From assembly GCA_008508345.1 (NCBI GenBank), contig QNGE01003313.1:1-64000 (forward strand): DNA of 64,000 nt. Direction: 5' to 3'. Made by a program: the position numbers and the translations under genes. The notes under the pieces were generated by a model, which was given only the letters and a program-made list of their open reading frames with translations, was not told the DNA's origin and ran no database searches. Position 1 is the first letter of the stretch, and each line of letters begins with the position of its first letter. The DNA is from Paragonimus westermani. Taxonomy: Eukaryota > Platyhelminthes > Trematoda > Plagiorchiida > Troglotrematidae. Positions 48,682 to 60,792 of this stretch are shown in pieces.

Positions 48682-49385
48682 TCAGGAGGAATGTTCCGTC
48701 TGGTTTCTAACAACACCAACCATCGTAGCGCACGCTACAGTGCCTGATTCACGAATGGCCTGTAAGATTTCGGTCCAACAGCTATTGGGATCTTCGGATT
48801 GGAAACTGCTAAGCTTGATTTCAAATTTGGTCTCGCACTTACGCCTTACCGACGGTGTAATCAGACTCCTGACAGCCAACCGTTGCCGTCGGTAGGATCG
48901 ATGTTTAGCAAAAGTGAGGACGAAATAGCAGCGTACCAACGCAGGATCTCACTCCAAGCACTTGCTCCAATACGACCGACAGTCCAGATTGGAGCCTAGC
49001 CACCTATGACTAACAGCTATGTGGTCTATCTGAGACCAGGCCTGACGCGAAGACGGGTGACAATCGTAATGATACGCACGACCTCTAGAACTAATGCTAG
49101 CTAAAAATAGCTCACGGACAGCGCACAGCTGCAAAAGCCGCCCGCCGTAATCGGATGCCAGTCCACATCTGCCATCCGAAAGACTCAGCCAAGGCGGCCG
49201 ACCTGGATGTTCATATCTCCAGCCAAAACAGCCATATCAGAACCATGTGTTGATCGAAGGAGAGCGGGAAGATATGAGTAAAACGCGTCATTGACACCGA
49301 GGTCACTAAAGCCAGATGAAGCATAAGCAGACAAAACGAACGATTTCTGAAAGCTTTGCGTCCGGAGTTTTTCAAGTGGACGCAC
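48682..49385 (-). pseudogene. LINE APE endonuclease, partial
   Basis: FVLSAYASSGFSDLGVNDAF (49335-49275) and VLAGDMNIQVGRLG (49225-49186) are the SAYAPT and AGD(F/M)N motifs of APE endonucleases. LQLCAVRELFLASISSRGRA (49131-49070) and SQIDHIAVSHRW (49035-49000) are the SNTF and DHI regions near the domain end. The catalytic Asp and Asn of GDMN are present, but the N-terminal third is missing. Confidence 0.85.
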
Positions 49386-49399
49386 AAACTCTTATCATC

Positions 49400-49650
49400 A
49401 TCACATCATCAGGGACAGCAATACATCAGCGTCAACCAGTGATGCTTAACTGTCACACAACCATGAAGAAAAAAACAAACCATATAGAGGAAGAGAGGAG
49501 AGAGAATAGAAGGGGACAGGAATGGACCTAAGTACTAAAAATAACTACGTCTATATTCAGACACAGCATCAAGGTGCCTACACCTTGAAAATAAACAACC
49601 GAGCTATAATTGGAAATGAGACATCATCAGCAAGACAGCTTCCTTGCGCA
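49400..49650 (-). repeat. LINE 3'-region copy abutting the LINE 5' truncation
   Basis: Similar to 46490-46760 in the same orientation. It touches the truncated 5' end of the LINE, so it is probably the tail of another copy into or beside which this LINE inserted. Confidence 0.65.
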
Positions 49651-52600
49651 CAAACCCTACTGCAGACAGGCACCCCATCTACCAATGTAGTTGCATCCGT
49701 CGTGCTGATTGTCATACCTACTCTAGCCTGGACGGTAGCGGCGACCGTGGAATCGCCCGAAGTGTATAACCAGTATCGGGTGGACAGCGTGGGTGCTGTC
49801 GTGGATTCCAGACTTCGAAATGCGACAGCTATTGATATTCGAGTATTACGTTTGTGCGAGAGCAGCCTGTTGACCTATCTGTGGAAAAGTGGGCGTGGAC
49901 GACGGCAACTTTTAAACTGGTGTCGGCAAGACGTTTGATACCGGAGTGCCAACCCTTCAGGTAAAATTGGTAGTGGTCTGCCAGGCACAGCGGTCGCCGT
50001 CACGGTGGTAGGGAATGGGGGGCAGAGATATATTCTTTCCTTCACTTCACTGCATCGTTGCCATACTTGTGATATCAACACCATCTACTGCATTGTTGCA
50101 ACTTTAGCCTAAAACGTTACCTGTTGTATGCCTGGGCAATGTCGAGGTGGTACGTCAGTCGGTCAATACGGGTACTCATTAGTCCAATAGCATTCTTTGG
50201 CCTTGAGACCTCTGTGTAATCTGGAACCACCTCATGAGGTTTAGAAACGGCGTACACTGGTTTGGTGAGGTGGGGGTACTCTCCGTGATTTCGTTCCGCA
50301 CGTTTGCTAGGTCCTCCGGAGAAATTGCTTATGCGAAAGCCGTTAAGAGTTGGCACATGTTCGGGGAAAGACGATTTAGCCACCACTGTCTTAAGATGTA
50401 ACCGGCCGGCTTACAACAATTCAGGAGGGTACACAAGCATCATAACAGTTGCAAAAGCGCTGGATCTCCTAACTCTACGGTAAAAAATCCTTGAGTCCTA
50501 CTGTGCCTGACCGTCTTGCATTTGGGACAATTGAAGCTCACACAACATTGTACAAAGGTTCTACGGGAGTGTTTCAGGAAGCGTTCGAATTTTGCCACTA
50601 CTACCTTAGGTAACGACTAAAACACGTATAAGAATCAGGAAGGCTGTTGCAAAAGCTACCTAGATTTAATGGGACCAAACATCGGAAATTTCGAGAGGAA
50701 TATTCTGAAAGCTGCCACGAAATAGCTTTTATTTTACTGTCTAAGTTGACTGCATCCCACATGATGTGATGAGACAAAAACAGCAAAGATACCGAAATAA
50801 AAACATCAGTAAAAGTTACTGCAAAAATGCGGTAATCGAGCTTGTCAACATACAATAGGGATCAGGAGTAACCTGACCAGTGAAGTCTATAGTGTATTGT
50901 ACAAATTGTCATATTTCCAATTATTTTTTATATATAGTCTGCGTCAATCTTCCTTGTACAAAATGATCACCACTTGTTTGAAATGATTCCACTTGACAAT
51001 ACACTTTTTGGTGAGTGCGTCCAGTCTCCCTGATGCCCCTGTTCCACCTAAATCTAGATTGTTCATAGTGGGCTACTCAGCGACTACGTTTTGGATTGAC
51101 TACTTGTGGTTATACCTTTGTTTAGGGCCAATCCCCTACAGATCGCAATGGTGAATGAAAACGGACGAACAGGTAAGCACACGACGTTACACCAAATGTA
51201 TTGTCGCACATGCGGTCTGATGGTTACATCCACAAGCGTCGAATGCATTACGAAAACGATAACCTTGGTATGAGTCGCAGAAGCTACGAGGCCACACTAA
51301 ATGCTACCAAACAAGGGGTGTGTACAACAAACCCTGAAGTCCGATCGCCGGAGAACAAAACCAGCTGTGCAAATACAATAGAAACGCTGATACCAACCTG
51401 AGGGACTTTAGCAAGTTTGTCGACCAGAGCAGAATTCTTCGCGATGTGAGGAAGTTAACCTTCTGGAACAAACAGTTAACACAGTTGTGTGGTGAAGATT
51501 TGTAGCCGTGGAGTTTTCAGAATGATATGCGCTTTGTTTTATTTCCGACGTTACTTGTTAGAACAGATCAACACGTTTCGACAAATATCAACACGGTATT
51601 TGGCAGCTCAGAGATCCACGAGAGACCTGGAAAACCTCACACACGGCGCAACCTTGAGCCTCAGTCCCGTTGACCAATGAGCAACGAGTTGTAATGGTCA
51701 AAAGCGGGTTACTGGTTAACCCAAGTAAATACATACGCACGTCACCACGCTAGCAGTCACAATAAAATGAACAAATACGAAGGAAAAGCAGCAGCGTTCA
51801 AACAAGTTGCAGTAATCAAAAAGGTTCTGGGAGTGAGTTGCTTTTCGTTAACGAATAATTGAGAAGCTTCGACGAACTGAATGAGTTGATGCTTTAGCGA
51901 AATAGCACTAATGGTATTCCCGAGTCATACATTGTAGCACCATATTCTATTTAGTCTGGCGTGATCTGACATCATGTGGTGTTCAAATGATCCATTACGA
52001 ACAACTCACTTCCGTACGCTGAATCAGCATGACGGTGAACGATGAATGCACCTAAAGAGGGATAAGCAAGATGAATTACCTGAAATTTGAAGAACATCTG
52101 GATGCCCTGTGCAGATTTCGATGAGGAACTCGCATAGGCTTATTTACTGGCAGCTTCCTGACAGATGCAAGTGTTAAAAACTGGTGGTGTACAGATGCGT
52201 ACAATGTACTCTTTGAAAAAAGCCGTTCAAACGGAGATATTTCTTCTCTACACTGTCACAATACCAAATTGAAGTTTTGATGACTACATATGTGAAGCAC
52301 CGTAGGTCATCCACTGTCGTGCTGATAGGAGTCAAATCAAAAAGTCAAGCTTGGTCCACTCACACGACTTCCAGGTTGGTATACCTAATGCATATCATAG
52401 GAATAGACCGTCAGCTGTTATCAACGAATCGCATGTCCTTGAGACGATAAACCACCTTAATAGCGCTGGCGAGATGTGACTGAATGTGAACAAGAAGTGG
52501 GGACTCATAACGCTTCCATACGGTATACAAAACCTAATCATTAAGCATAACAAATTAGATAATGGCAACGAAATCTTCAAGTTCATTCTGTAGGAAAACC

Positions 52601-52771
52601 GACTCCCCCGCCACACATTATTAGTCGAACTACCGCTCAACAATTTGATGAATTGTGTGATTTAAACTTGGGGTGAATTCCCAGTCGGAGAGTCATCGGT
52701 TTGGGTTGACAGGAGAGTTGCCGTGCCTCCTCTCCAAGCGACCGGGCAACCTGATCTCTACACGCAGGCAG
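49651..52771. other. Intergenic, nothing recognised
   Basis: Includes a 138-codon plus-strand frame (49522-49938) that overlaps the LINE 3' copy, and an 89-codon minus frame (50386-50117). Neither resembles a known family. An AT-rich stretch lies at 50900-50960. Confidence 0.4.
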
Positions 52772-52980
52772 AAGTGGTTGAGCGTTCATATGCGATAATT
52801 CGGTCATACCCAATGTGAAGTGAATGGTGTGGTGGTCAACACGGTTACCTCACTGAAACATGGCCGACATTCCAGTCCTAAACTTGGTAAGGATATACAC
52901 GACTGACGAGCTCTCATGAAAACGGAACTCGAGTCTGGCATTACTTCTTGAAAGCAGCTGACTACAAAGCCTATGGAAAT
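52772..52980 (+). mobile_element. tRNA-like/hammerhead SINE, diverged copy
   Basis: Collinear with the minus-strand SINE at 27465-27690: AGCGTTCA, AATTCGGTC, AATGTGA, GGTCAACACGGTT(A/G)CCTCA, ACATTCC, AAGGATAT, CTCGAGTCT and the CTGACTACAAAG tail. The B box is eroded (AGTCCTAAAC), so it is unlikely to be transcribed. Confidence 0.8.
52896..52941 (+). ncRNA. Degenerate hammerhead remnant
   Basis: Core CUGACGA is tolerable (position 7 may vary), but stem II is GCUCU against AAAAC, the second core reads GGAAC where GAAAC is required, and stem I pairing is lost on the 3' side. GUC is kept. Predicted inactive. Confidence 0.7.
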
Positions 52981-55900
52981 GCGATAGTTGTCGTCAACTG
53001 TGGCCAGAAAGAAACAGTAAACAGTAATAGCGAATGGCTTGAGTCATTCTGTTTCGAATCAGAAGGGATTGCTAGGAACCGGGTCTTACTGCTCTGGAAA
53101 GGCTTGGATGCAAACTTCAATGGCAATTATCGCTTACGCAGGGATTGGGCCTGAAGGTCATTTCAAAGAAGAAACAGCCATTTTGGCGCGAATCCTTGAT
53201 ATTCAAATCCTCTCACAACGTTCAAACCTCAATTTCAGACAAAGTACCCCCAGTTCATCAAATGTGGATAAACAGCATTAATGAGAACGTTGGAATACAT
53301 TGAATAAGTACCAGAAGTGCTGGTTTGATTATGAAAATTATTCTACCATTTTCTACCATTTTGCCTTAGCCCGTTCTTTTAGTCTTGTGGTTGCGTTCGT
53401 TGTAACTTTGGAGACTAAGTACGTCATTTTATAACCTGAAAGCGCTTAATTTGCAGCTTTTGGGCGGTATCTCCTGAATGGAAACATGACCATACGGTGT
53501 CGGAAGTTTTTTCTAGAGAATACCGACACATGTTACATATTTGTCCGTACGACATTCATACTATTTCCTTTTTTACATTTCAGGTAGATACCAGACGATG
53601 AAACGATGATCCTAGAAATGGTTGAAAATAACACCACCATATAGCCGTTTTCACTTCCGGTGTATATGGAACAGCATAAAAAAGCATCATGCCTGACTCT
53701 ATCACCCAGAATCGCCAGAAGTTAATTCTGTTCACTCCATTGCATTGTTTCCAAAGAGACTGACGTCGCATGGCGTTCATACAAAAAATATACGAAAGTA
53801 AATTAAATCAAGCTGCTTGTCAATCAGTGGGGGGTATATTTTTCAGCCTGTCACCACCTGATATTTAGAACGCCAGTTATCTGCCGCGGCACAGGAAAAT
53901 ATTTTATTCAACATGACAATCAACGAAATCCGGGATGAAAACTAGCATGTGCACCAAGGCTTCGATTACGAGTTTCTAATCGCCTCCCTCAAGTGTTTAT
54001 TCATTGTGATTTCCATGGTAAATATCATTTTAATGATTCAGCTCTTGGTGTGAACGCATGTTACATACTTAGACGTTGTTCTCAGCTCATGTCAGCCGAA
54101 AGGCGCAGTATGTTTGAAGTGGTCGTAATACTGGTTATATCGGTTCAGTACAGTATAGTGGGAGAAGTCTTAAACAAGTAAAAGCGTGTGCAATTAATAC
54201 TGGATCCATTTCTTATGGAACTTTTCCTCCCACCAGCGGGGCACCTCCATCTGTAACATTCCATCATCGACTTATCAATTCCTAGCAACGACGTGCAGCG
54301 CGAACTGTTTTTCAGTACACCATGTCCTGTCAGATGGACCAGGAAGGAGTTGGGAGCGATGCATATTTTCTCTTGAGTAACCAACTCGCAAATTGCAGAA
54401 GCATTCCAGGATTTCGATCGCAGTTCGCTGTACCCACTCGACTGAATTTTTTCCTCTTGGGACCCGAATAAACAACCTCATCAGAGTATTTGGATAGCGT
54501 GGTACACATAAACCCCGTAACGAGGCTGGAAAGCCTTCCTACGAATTCGAAGAAATGTCCGTTTTATCATGCCCAGTGCGACGAATCCTTTTTTAGCTAC
54601 TTCTTCGGATGGAATGAAAAGGACAAATTATACGATTACGATATGTTTGGGTTTTTTAAGATTAACCCAGGCAACGTGCACTCCCGTTTGTGCGTAGCGC
54701 GCCGCAAAGACGCTGTGAGAATCGCCGCCGAGAGGCCTGTATGCAAAATTATCGTTATTGTCATACTGAGGTAAATGATTGTTGCGATAAAGAAGTGTGT
54801 AAGAACTAGGCCTCAGTGAAGTCTCCAAAACTCAGATGAATAAAGATCAAGAATCTCAAGAAAAAACTTACGGAAAGAATGTCACAAGACAGTGACGATT
54901 TTGGTGCCAACTTGCTAGACACGTTCAACAGCGAGTATGTTTTCTTCAAACAAGTAGACAACATTTGGTTAGCCTACTCAAGCAATGGTCTTCTGTGGAC
55001 CCGGAAAGCATACGAGAAACATGTCTGCCTATGTGAAGAAGGGCTCATTTACAGAGGCTTGGAGGTTCAACTCCTTTCTAGCGGCCGTTTGGTGATGATA
55101 AGAGAAAAACAAGCTAAACGGCAGCCAAGTCCCTAGATTCCCCTTCAGGTCAACTTGCGAAATCTTTGTTGCTCACCAAACACTTTGTATCAGGAACGAG
55201 TTCCCGGGCTCTCCTTTGGCTGACAGGTACACAATCATTCCATTGTTGAGGGGGCAACTCCAGTCATCTGGCTAACATTCAATACGACTGACTCCAATCT
55301 GTAAATCGCCGGGATCACACGCATTCCGAATTATTGAGTCGTCAAAAGGAATAGCGCAGCCGTCAACAAGGTGGTGAAGGTCACTGATTTAAGCCAGAAA
55401 CAACAGTGGAACAAGTGTGGATCCTTCAGAAACTTCAGCGACGTCCGGGAGTAGGAGAAAAATTCCCACTCGGGTTTGCCGTGAAAGCTCTGTTAAATAA
55501 GATGTTCAACAGTGGCGAAGCTCTATTTGGATGCTACAGGCTTCGAGTTTTTGTATAACAAAATCATGTCGGACACGATCAAAAACTCCGGTAAAACAAA
55601 AGAAGGTACCATTGAGGATGTGATCGTTGTTTTGGGTTCTGTTAAGCTGTCTACGAAGAATAACACCCACTACGAGCAAGACGTTGTTAACAAAATCACG
55701 TTAAGCAACGCATAAAAACTATTCAGAAAGAAACGCTTGGAGATGGCACGATTTAACGCAGGATGCCTCATCTTGCATTTGTCGCCGGAGAAGCAAATCA
55801 ACCGACGACAAGCAGAGCAGCGTTGATCACCTGGCTTGAATATGGGTGTATCAGTGGCCTGTTTCTGTGCCTTCGGAAAAGTGCAGATTTGAGGTGTCTT

Positions 55901-56362
55901 TTTAAGCAGATTATGGGGAGGCATCTTCAAACCATGGGCCGCCTCCTCAAGGATCACGGAATGGATTGCGTCCAATTTCACTGTATTATAAGGATTGATA
56001 CTAAATAAGAGATCTTGAGCACCATGTAGGGAGAAGTCAGCTGTCAACAGTGGGTTTAATTTATGTCTCCGAAGCGGAATCGGTTGCCATGTTGACGGAG
56101 CCACACTGTTGAGAAGCATACTTAGAGAGCTTCGACGAGCATTCGGGTGTTGGGTAGTGTTTCGCCGTCGGGTAAACACAGAAGAAGTGCTGAAAGCCTA
56201 ATCATTCACTGAGCAAGTGAACTTGAACAGGAGATTCTCATTACTGGTGGCTATCAATAAGATCTAATAATAATAACAATAATGGTATATTTCTCGACGC
56301 ATTTGTGAAAAACACACTCGGGAGAGCGTGATCTCTAGATGAGACCCGACTGGGAAAACCAA
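52981..56362. other. Intergenic, nothing recognised
   Basis: Plus-strand frames of 94 (54490), 85 (54879) and 67 codons (55512) and a minus-strand frame of 169 codons (56179-55670) are present. None shows a domain I know, and no set of splice sites links them convincingly. A tandem TTCTACCATT pair lies near 53343. Confidence 0.4.
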
Positions 56363-56487
56363 CGGCCTCGACTGGATTCGAAGCAGCGACAGAAACCGCC
56401 TGCCTCAGTGCCAGAAGCACTCTATCAGCTGAGCGATGATGCCGTGTCGAGGCATTCCGTTTCTGTCGCTGGTTCAAATTCAGCCGA
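56363..56487 (-). mobile_element. tRNA-like SINE arranged as an inverted repeat
   Basis: Arms 56363-56398 and 56457-56487 are near-complementary over about 30 bp (TTTCTGTCGCTG, TTC(G/A)AAT, CAG(T/C)CGA). On the minus strand a D-arm-like GCTCAGCTGATAGAG (56420-56434) is followed by the B-box-like GCTTCGAATCC (56374-56384). That is the spacing of a tRNA-derived promoter with an insertion in the anticodon or variable part. A real tRNA is unlikely because no matching acceptor stem is evident. Confidence 0.6.
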
Positions 56488-58758
56488 AATTCTGACTTTT
56501 TCCAGTTGATTCTCATTTAAAACCGCAGGTTTGCCAAAGCACATAGTAGAAGTGGGATTCCCGTCTATACTTGTTAGGTGTTTTGACGGGTCTTCTACCT
56601 ACACGGTTTCGTGGGCTACGAAATCTATTAGATACTCTTATTCAGAAAATAGACGAAAAGAATCACCAAAGAATCCGCGTGTTCCTTTGAAGCGACGAAA
56701 AGCAGCAGAACTTCTGTAGTGTGAGAGGAGCGAAGCCCCATCAAATTCGTGAATGGCAGCTGTAAAAAAGTAGTTGATTGAGTTCTCATATTCAGACTCA
56801 GAGCTAGGAGTGCTTGGGAATGTCCTTGGCGAATCAGAATCTGTCTCTTGGAAACTTTGGAATAGTCTGTGTCACATAATTTGGAGTCAGTGACGGATAA
56901 AGCTGAAAACTGGCAGCATTTGTTTACTGTGTTCCCGTGGTGTTTCAAAAATAACTATATTACCCAGGTTGGCTTCAGTTATAACAGTAATATCATGCAA
57001 GTGGGGTGTCCGTCCTAAACGATGTCTTACATTGTTCAGCATGCTGCTTTCAGGCTTCCTCATGGGTCAACTCTGCGAGGATTTTCAAAGTCCGTATACC
57101 CAGTCCTCTTAGTAAATATCTACCCGGTCGAGTTTAGGTGCGTTGAACTCACCTACAGAAGAGTTTGAAGAAACTCTATGTGGACAAGAAAATGTTTACG
57201 GTGACAAGAATGGCGTCGTCGTCGGATGAGTTGCATGACCGCGCACTGTGCACAGCGGCGGTAAGGAGCGCGTCATCACTATGAGGATGAAGTCTGGTCG
57301 AGAACGCGGCACACTCTTCTGGAGAAGGAATTTCCCAGTCCATTCGAAGCAAGCACGGTTGGAGCGAGGCAGGTATAAACTTTCCAGGAGGCAAGAGTTG
57401 ATCCCATCCGACCCAAAAATTCATATATCTTAAAATTTAAAAGTGTTCAACAGAACTTCTTCGAGGCGAAAGGATCAAGGGTACGGACGATTAGTGGTCG
57501 CCTGTAGCTACTTTGAAGGCATCTATTTTGGACACACGTAGCCCAACATATAATTGGCCGTCCAAGGGGACAGGGGTGGCCGCGGGGGTTGTTCCTTCTG
57601 AAGTTACTTGTTCCCACCCGAGAGTGGAAGTCAAAACTTTTCTCTTGACTAGCAGTTCTAGGTCAGTTTTTCCGTCTATTCGTTTTTCAAAAGCTGAGAT
57701 TGTCTTTGTTGCTTCGGCAAAGAGGGACCTGTGAGACACCACCCGGTTTAGTATGTTTTGCTTTCAATTGTACCGTTTCACACAGTCGTGCTCGCCTCTA
57801 CGAGTAACGTCGCGAGAATTCCGAGTGACGCGGTAATGGCCTTGAAGCAGAGCCCGCTATCTGGAACCAAGTATGCTGAGTCTGGAGGAAAGAAGATACT
57901 TAACATTGTCCTAACTTGCCCACTTCGAAGGATGTTTTTGGAACTGGTCTCCATAGAAAACAGGCCTTCTCCTCAGCAGTTCCCTGTCCTTGAAGTTTGT
58001 GCTAGATTTCTTAGTGTTAGCAGTTGACAAATTCTTTGTCGTACGAGCGACCGCCACATCAGAAAAAGCGAGGTTGTTTTTGCTTTAACCGGGTCTGTTC
58101 CTGCCATGTGCGGCAAGCTGATATTTTTAGACACATTGTGGTCACACTTGAACGCATCTTGTTTCTGACGAGCAGTAGAACCACTGCAGTCGTGGACGGA
58201 ATGCAACATTCCTGCAACAGACAAAAGACTGCCAGTGCCATTAAAACACAACTTTACAGCCAGTCCCGACACACGTGTGTTGACTCTTCTATTGAAAAGA
58301 TGTCATACAAAGAAGTGACCAACTGATATGAATTTATCCCCTACTATATCAACATTCGCACATCAGTTCTAGGTTTGTATGGGAAAATGTATGAAGGATG
58401 GACACATATTCAAGTCCAGTAGGTTCAGTAGGTCCACTGCAGTTTCGGACGGGTCTCGGTTTGTGAAGGGGTCGCACTTTGATTTCGCAGGGGAAGCGTG
58501 AATCCGTAACTTCGTCTCCGTCCACACTATAGCGGTAACACCGGACAAATTGTACCTGACTCCACAACCTCACAGAGTGATGGAGAGAAGTACGAGGCGA
58601 GCGCTTTTGATGACCTCGTGTCTCCACATGAGCAATCTCTCCCAAGGGTAATAGTTAGGCGCCAGAACTTCTTTGATTACCCCAGTGGGCCAAACTGTAG
58701 ACCAATGATTGCACACTTCCCTCTACCTTGAAAGTAAATCCGTATTTGGGTGAATATG
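56488..58758. other. Intergenic, many opposed open frames, no family
   Basis: 57173-58645 is open in several frames on both strands (for example 58272-57973 minus, 57758-58027 plus). The stretch is less AT-rich than its surroundings. I could not choose a coding strand or assign a family. Confidence 0.35.
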
Positions 58759-60747
58759 CAGAGTGGAGGCGGGGCTGAGCCACTCAACAATCCATCGTCT
58801 GAAGAGGTCGGAGTTGCCAGTTACAATACTTGTCTTCCACTTTTAGCTCAACACTCTATGAGTAACAGGCAAATGGAAATCATATGAAGGTCTGGATGAA
58901 CCAACTCACAATAGAGGGTGGACGCTGAACTAGTCGAGGAAATTCGTGAATCCCAAAAACGGTGTTGTGTGAACAAGGTATATGGAGAAACTGTGACCAT
59001 TTGATAGAATAAACCCTCGGCCCATGTCCGAATCAAACGATTGTCAGGTCCAGTCACACCTCTGGCACAGCACTCGACATGACCGAACTCCGAGAAGAGC
59101 GACTGCCAAAGTGTTGTTCAACTTGTATCACACAGAAGTGTCGTAAACGATATAATACAACTTAATCCATTATTGAAAGTATTCGCGATTTCGATTCTTC
59201 TAGGAAGTGAAACCGTATGCGTTCTAACGGGTTCGTGGAACCATTATAATTGTGCTACATCTAGCTAGTTGAAACTATATGTCCACACAAAATTCTGTTC
59301 CGTTCTTTTGACTTAACCAATGAACACCACCTAGATATGTACTATGCGTTCACACTAATAGCCACTGTGCCAAGTTAACTCAAGGTATGGAATACCGATA
59401 AGAAACACACTCAAAAAATTATGAGAAACTTGTGCTTGAACCGCTAAAAATGCATCATACATGTCCACTTAAATTCCGTTGAAAAAATTTGACGAGACTG
59501 TCAATGATTACCACTTATAACGCCTAACGCTCATTTGCTGAGAACTACACCTTCAAGTGTTAGAACCTCGTGGAGTTGTTAACAGGGCAACGGAAAATTA
59601 GAAAACACTGATAATACCCAGTGAGGTCCACAGCTGGTGGGGCACATCGACCAGCAATGATCACAATCATAAGTGTGCATGATACGAAGATTGCCGAGGT
59701 GGTACAAGGAAGTAGTAATTCATTCAGCGCACAAAAAAGTTGAATCTCTCATCTCAAATGCGAAAAATCCTCCAAAATGGAACACAAGTGTGCCCGTACA
59801 AATAAATCTATAACTATGGGGGCCGTAAAACGGAATTTGGTTCACACAAACAAATGGGCATTGGTAGAGACAGAGTAAAACGACTGATTGCACGATGAGA
59901 ACCGAAAAGAATTATAAATTAACCCAGAAAGTATATAGAGAGGAAATGCTTGGTGTTGGCACTTATAATTTTATAAGGCTTAGATTGATAAACGTCAATG
60001 TAAACGATAGCAGTAGTTGGAGTAAGGATGAAGATGATTGATACGGTTTAATTAGGGAAGATAAAAAAAGTTTACCCCACTTTCCAACACTACTCTAACG
60101 GAGCGCATTAATCCGAAAAATAATGTGATAGATCTTGTAAAAGTCATCAGTGGCGCACGGTACATCAACAGTGTTGCCCTTGATTCCGGTTTGGTCAACT
60201 GGGGACGTTTCTCTAAATCCGTAGAATTATCTTGAGAACAGCTGAGCGAGGAACTCTTGCTAGACCTTCAGTTGTAAACTCCTCTGGCTCCTATTTGAAG
60301 TGATCGAGACAGAGGGGAACGCTTCCGACGACTTGACTGACCTGTTGCTTAAACGCTAGGGTACGGGCTGGGCATTATTTCATGCAGAGGCAAATTCTTC
60401 AGCTTTGAAGCGGGCACAACAAACTTTCATTGACTTACATCAAGGAATTCGGGTGTATCTCTCGTGGTTGCTCCTGCTGAGTCCTGTCGTTGAAACCAAA
60501 AATGGAAGTATATGCAGCTAGACAAAACTAAGTGAACCAGGCCAGCTTTCACGAACTCAGCTTAGGACCGACCAGCAATGCTCACGCCACCGAAAAGCAG
60601 TCCCAGCTTTTTTGGTTACATAGTAAAAAATGATAGTAATGATTTAGCATGAAGGGGATAATGCCTGGTGTTTGATGGGTTAGGAGGTATTTTCAAGGGT
60701 AAGTAGTGGAAGCAAGCGAGGAGATCAAGGGTGAGCATTAGGTGTGC
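58759..60747. repeat. 2-kb tandem repeat, unit 1
   Basis: Collinear along its whole length with 60793-62780, at an offset of about 2034 bp and with scattered substitutions and a few 1-3 bp indels (a few percent by eye). Both units begin CAGAGTGGA(G/A)GCGGGGC and end GAGCATTAGGTGTGC. No long coding frame is conserved between units. A minus-strand frame near the unit end (AHLMLTLDLLACFHY) is kept in both, but is short. Confidence 0.9.
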
Positions 60748-60792
60748 NGGACTTAGTGGCGTATAACGGAAATGCGTCCAAGGTGGTTCACT
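60748..60792. other. 45-bp spacer with N between repeat units
   Basis: N at 60748 falls exactly where unit 1 ends. The spacer resembles the left flank of unit 1 weakly, so the repeat may extend further left in a diverged form, or the N may be an assembly join. Confidence 0.6.

Larger units (their letters stand above)
46490..49387 (-). mobile_element. APE-type LINE (RTE-like), 5'-truncated
   Basis: Reading the minus strand: endonuclease part (49385-48940), linker (48939-48682), RT (48351-47611), RT tail (47249-47031), then a noncoding 3' region to about 46490. It is the most complete LINE in the window, but it starts inside the endonuclease at a point matching about 43090 of the intron-5 copy, and its frames are broken. 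A single N with a perfect 45-bp duplication sits within it at 48523-48613. Confidence 0.88.

Noticed and set aside
55670..56179. 169-codon minus-strand ORF as a real gene
   Set aside because: Composition is uninformative, opposing frames are also open, and no domain is visible.
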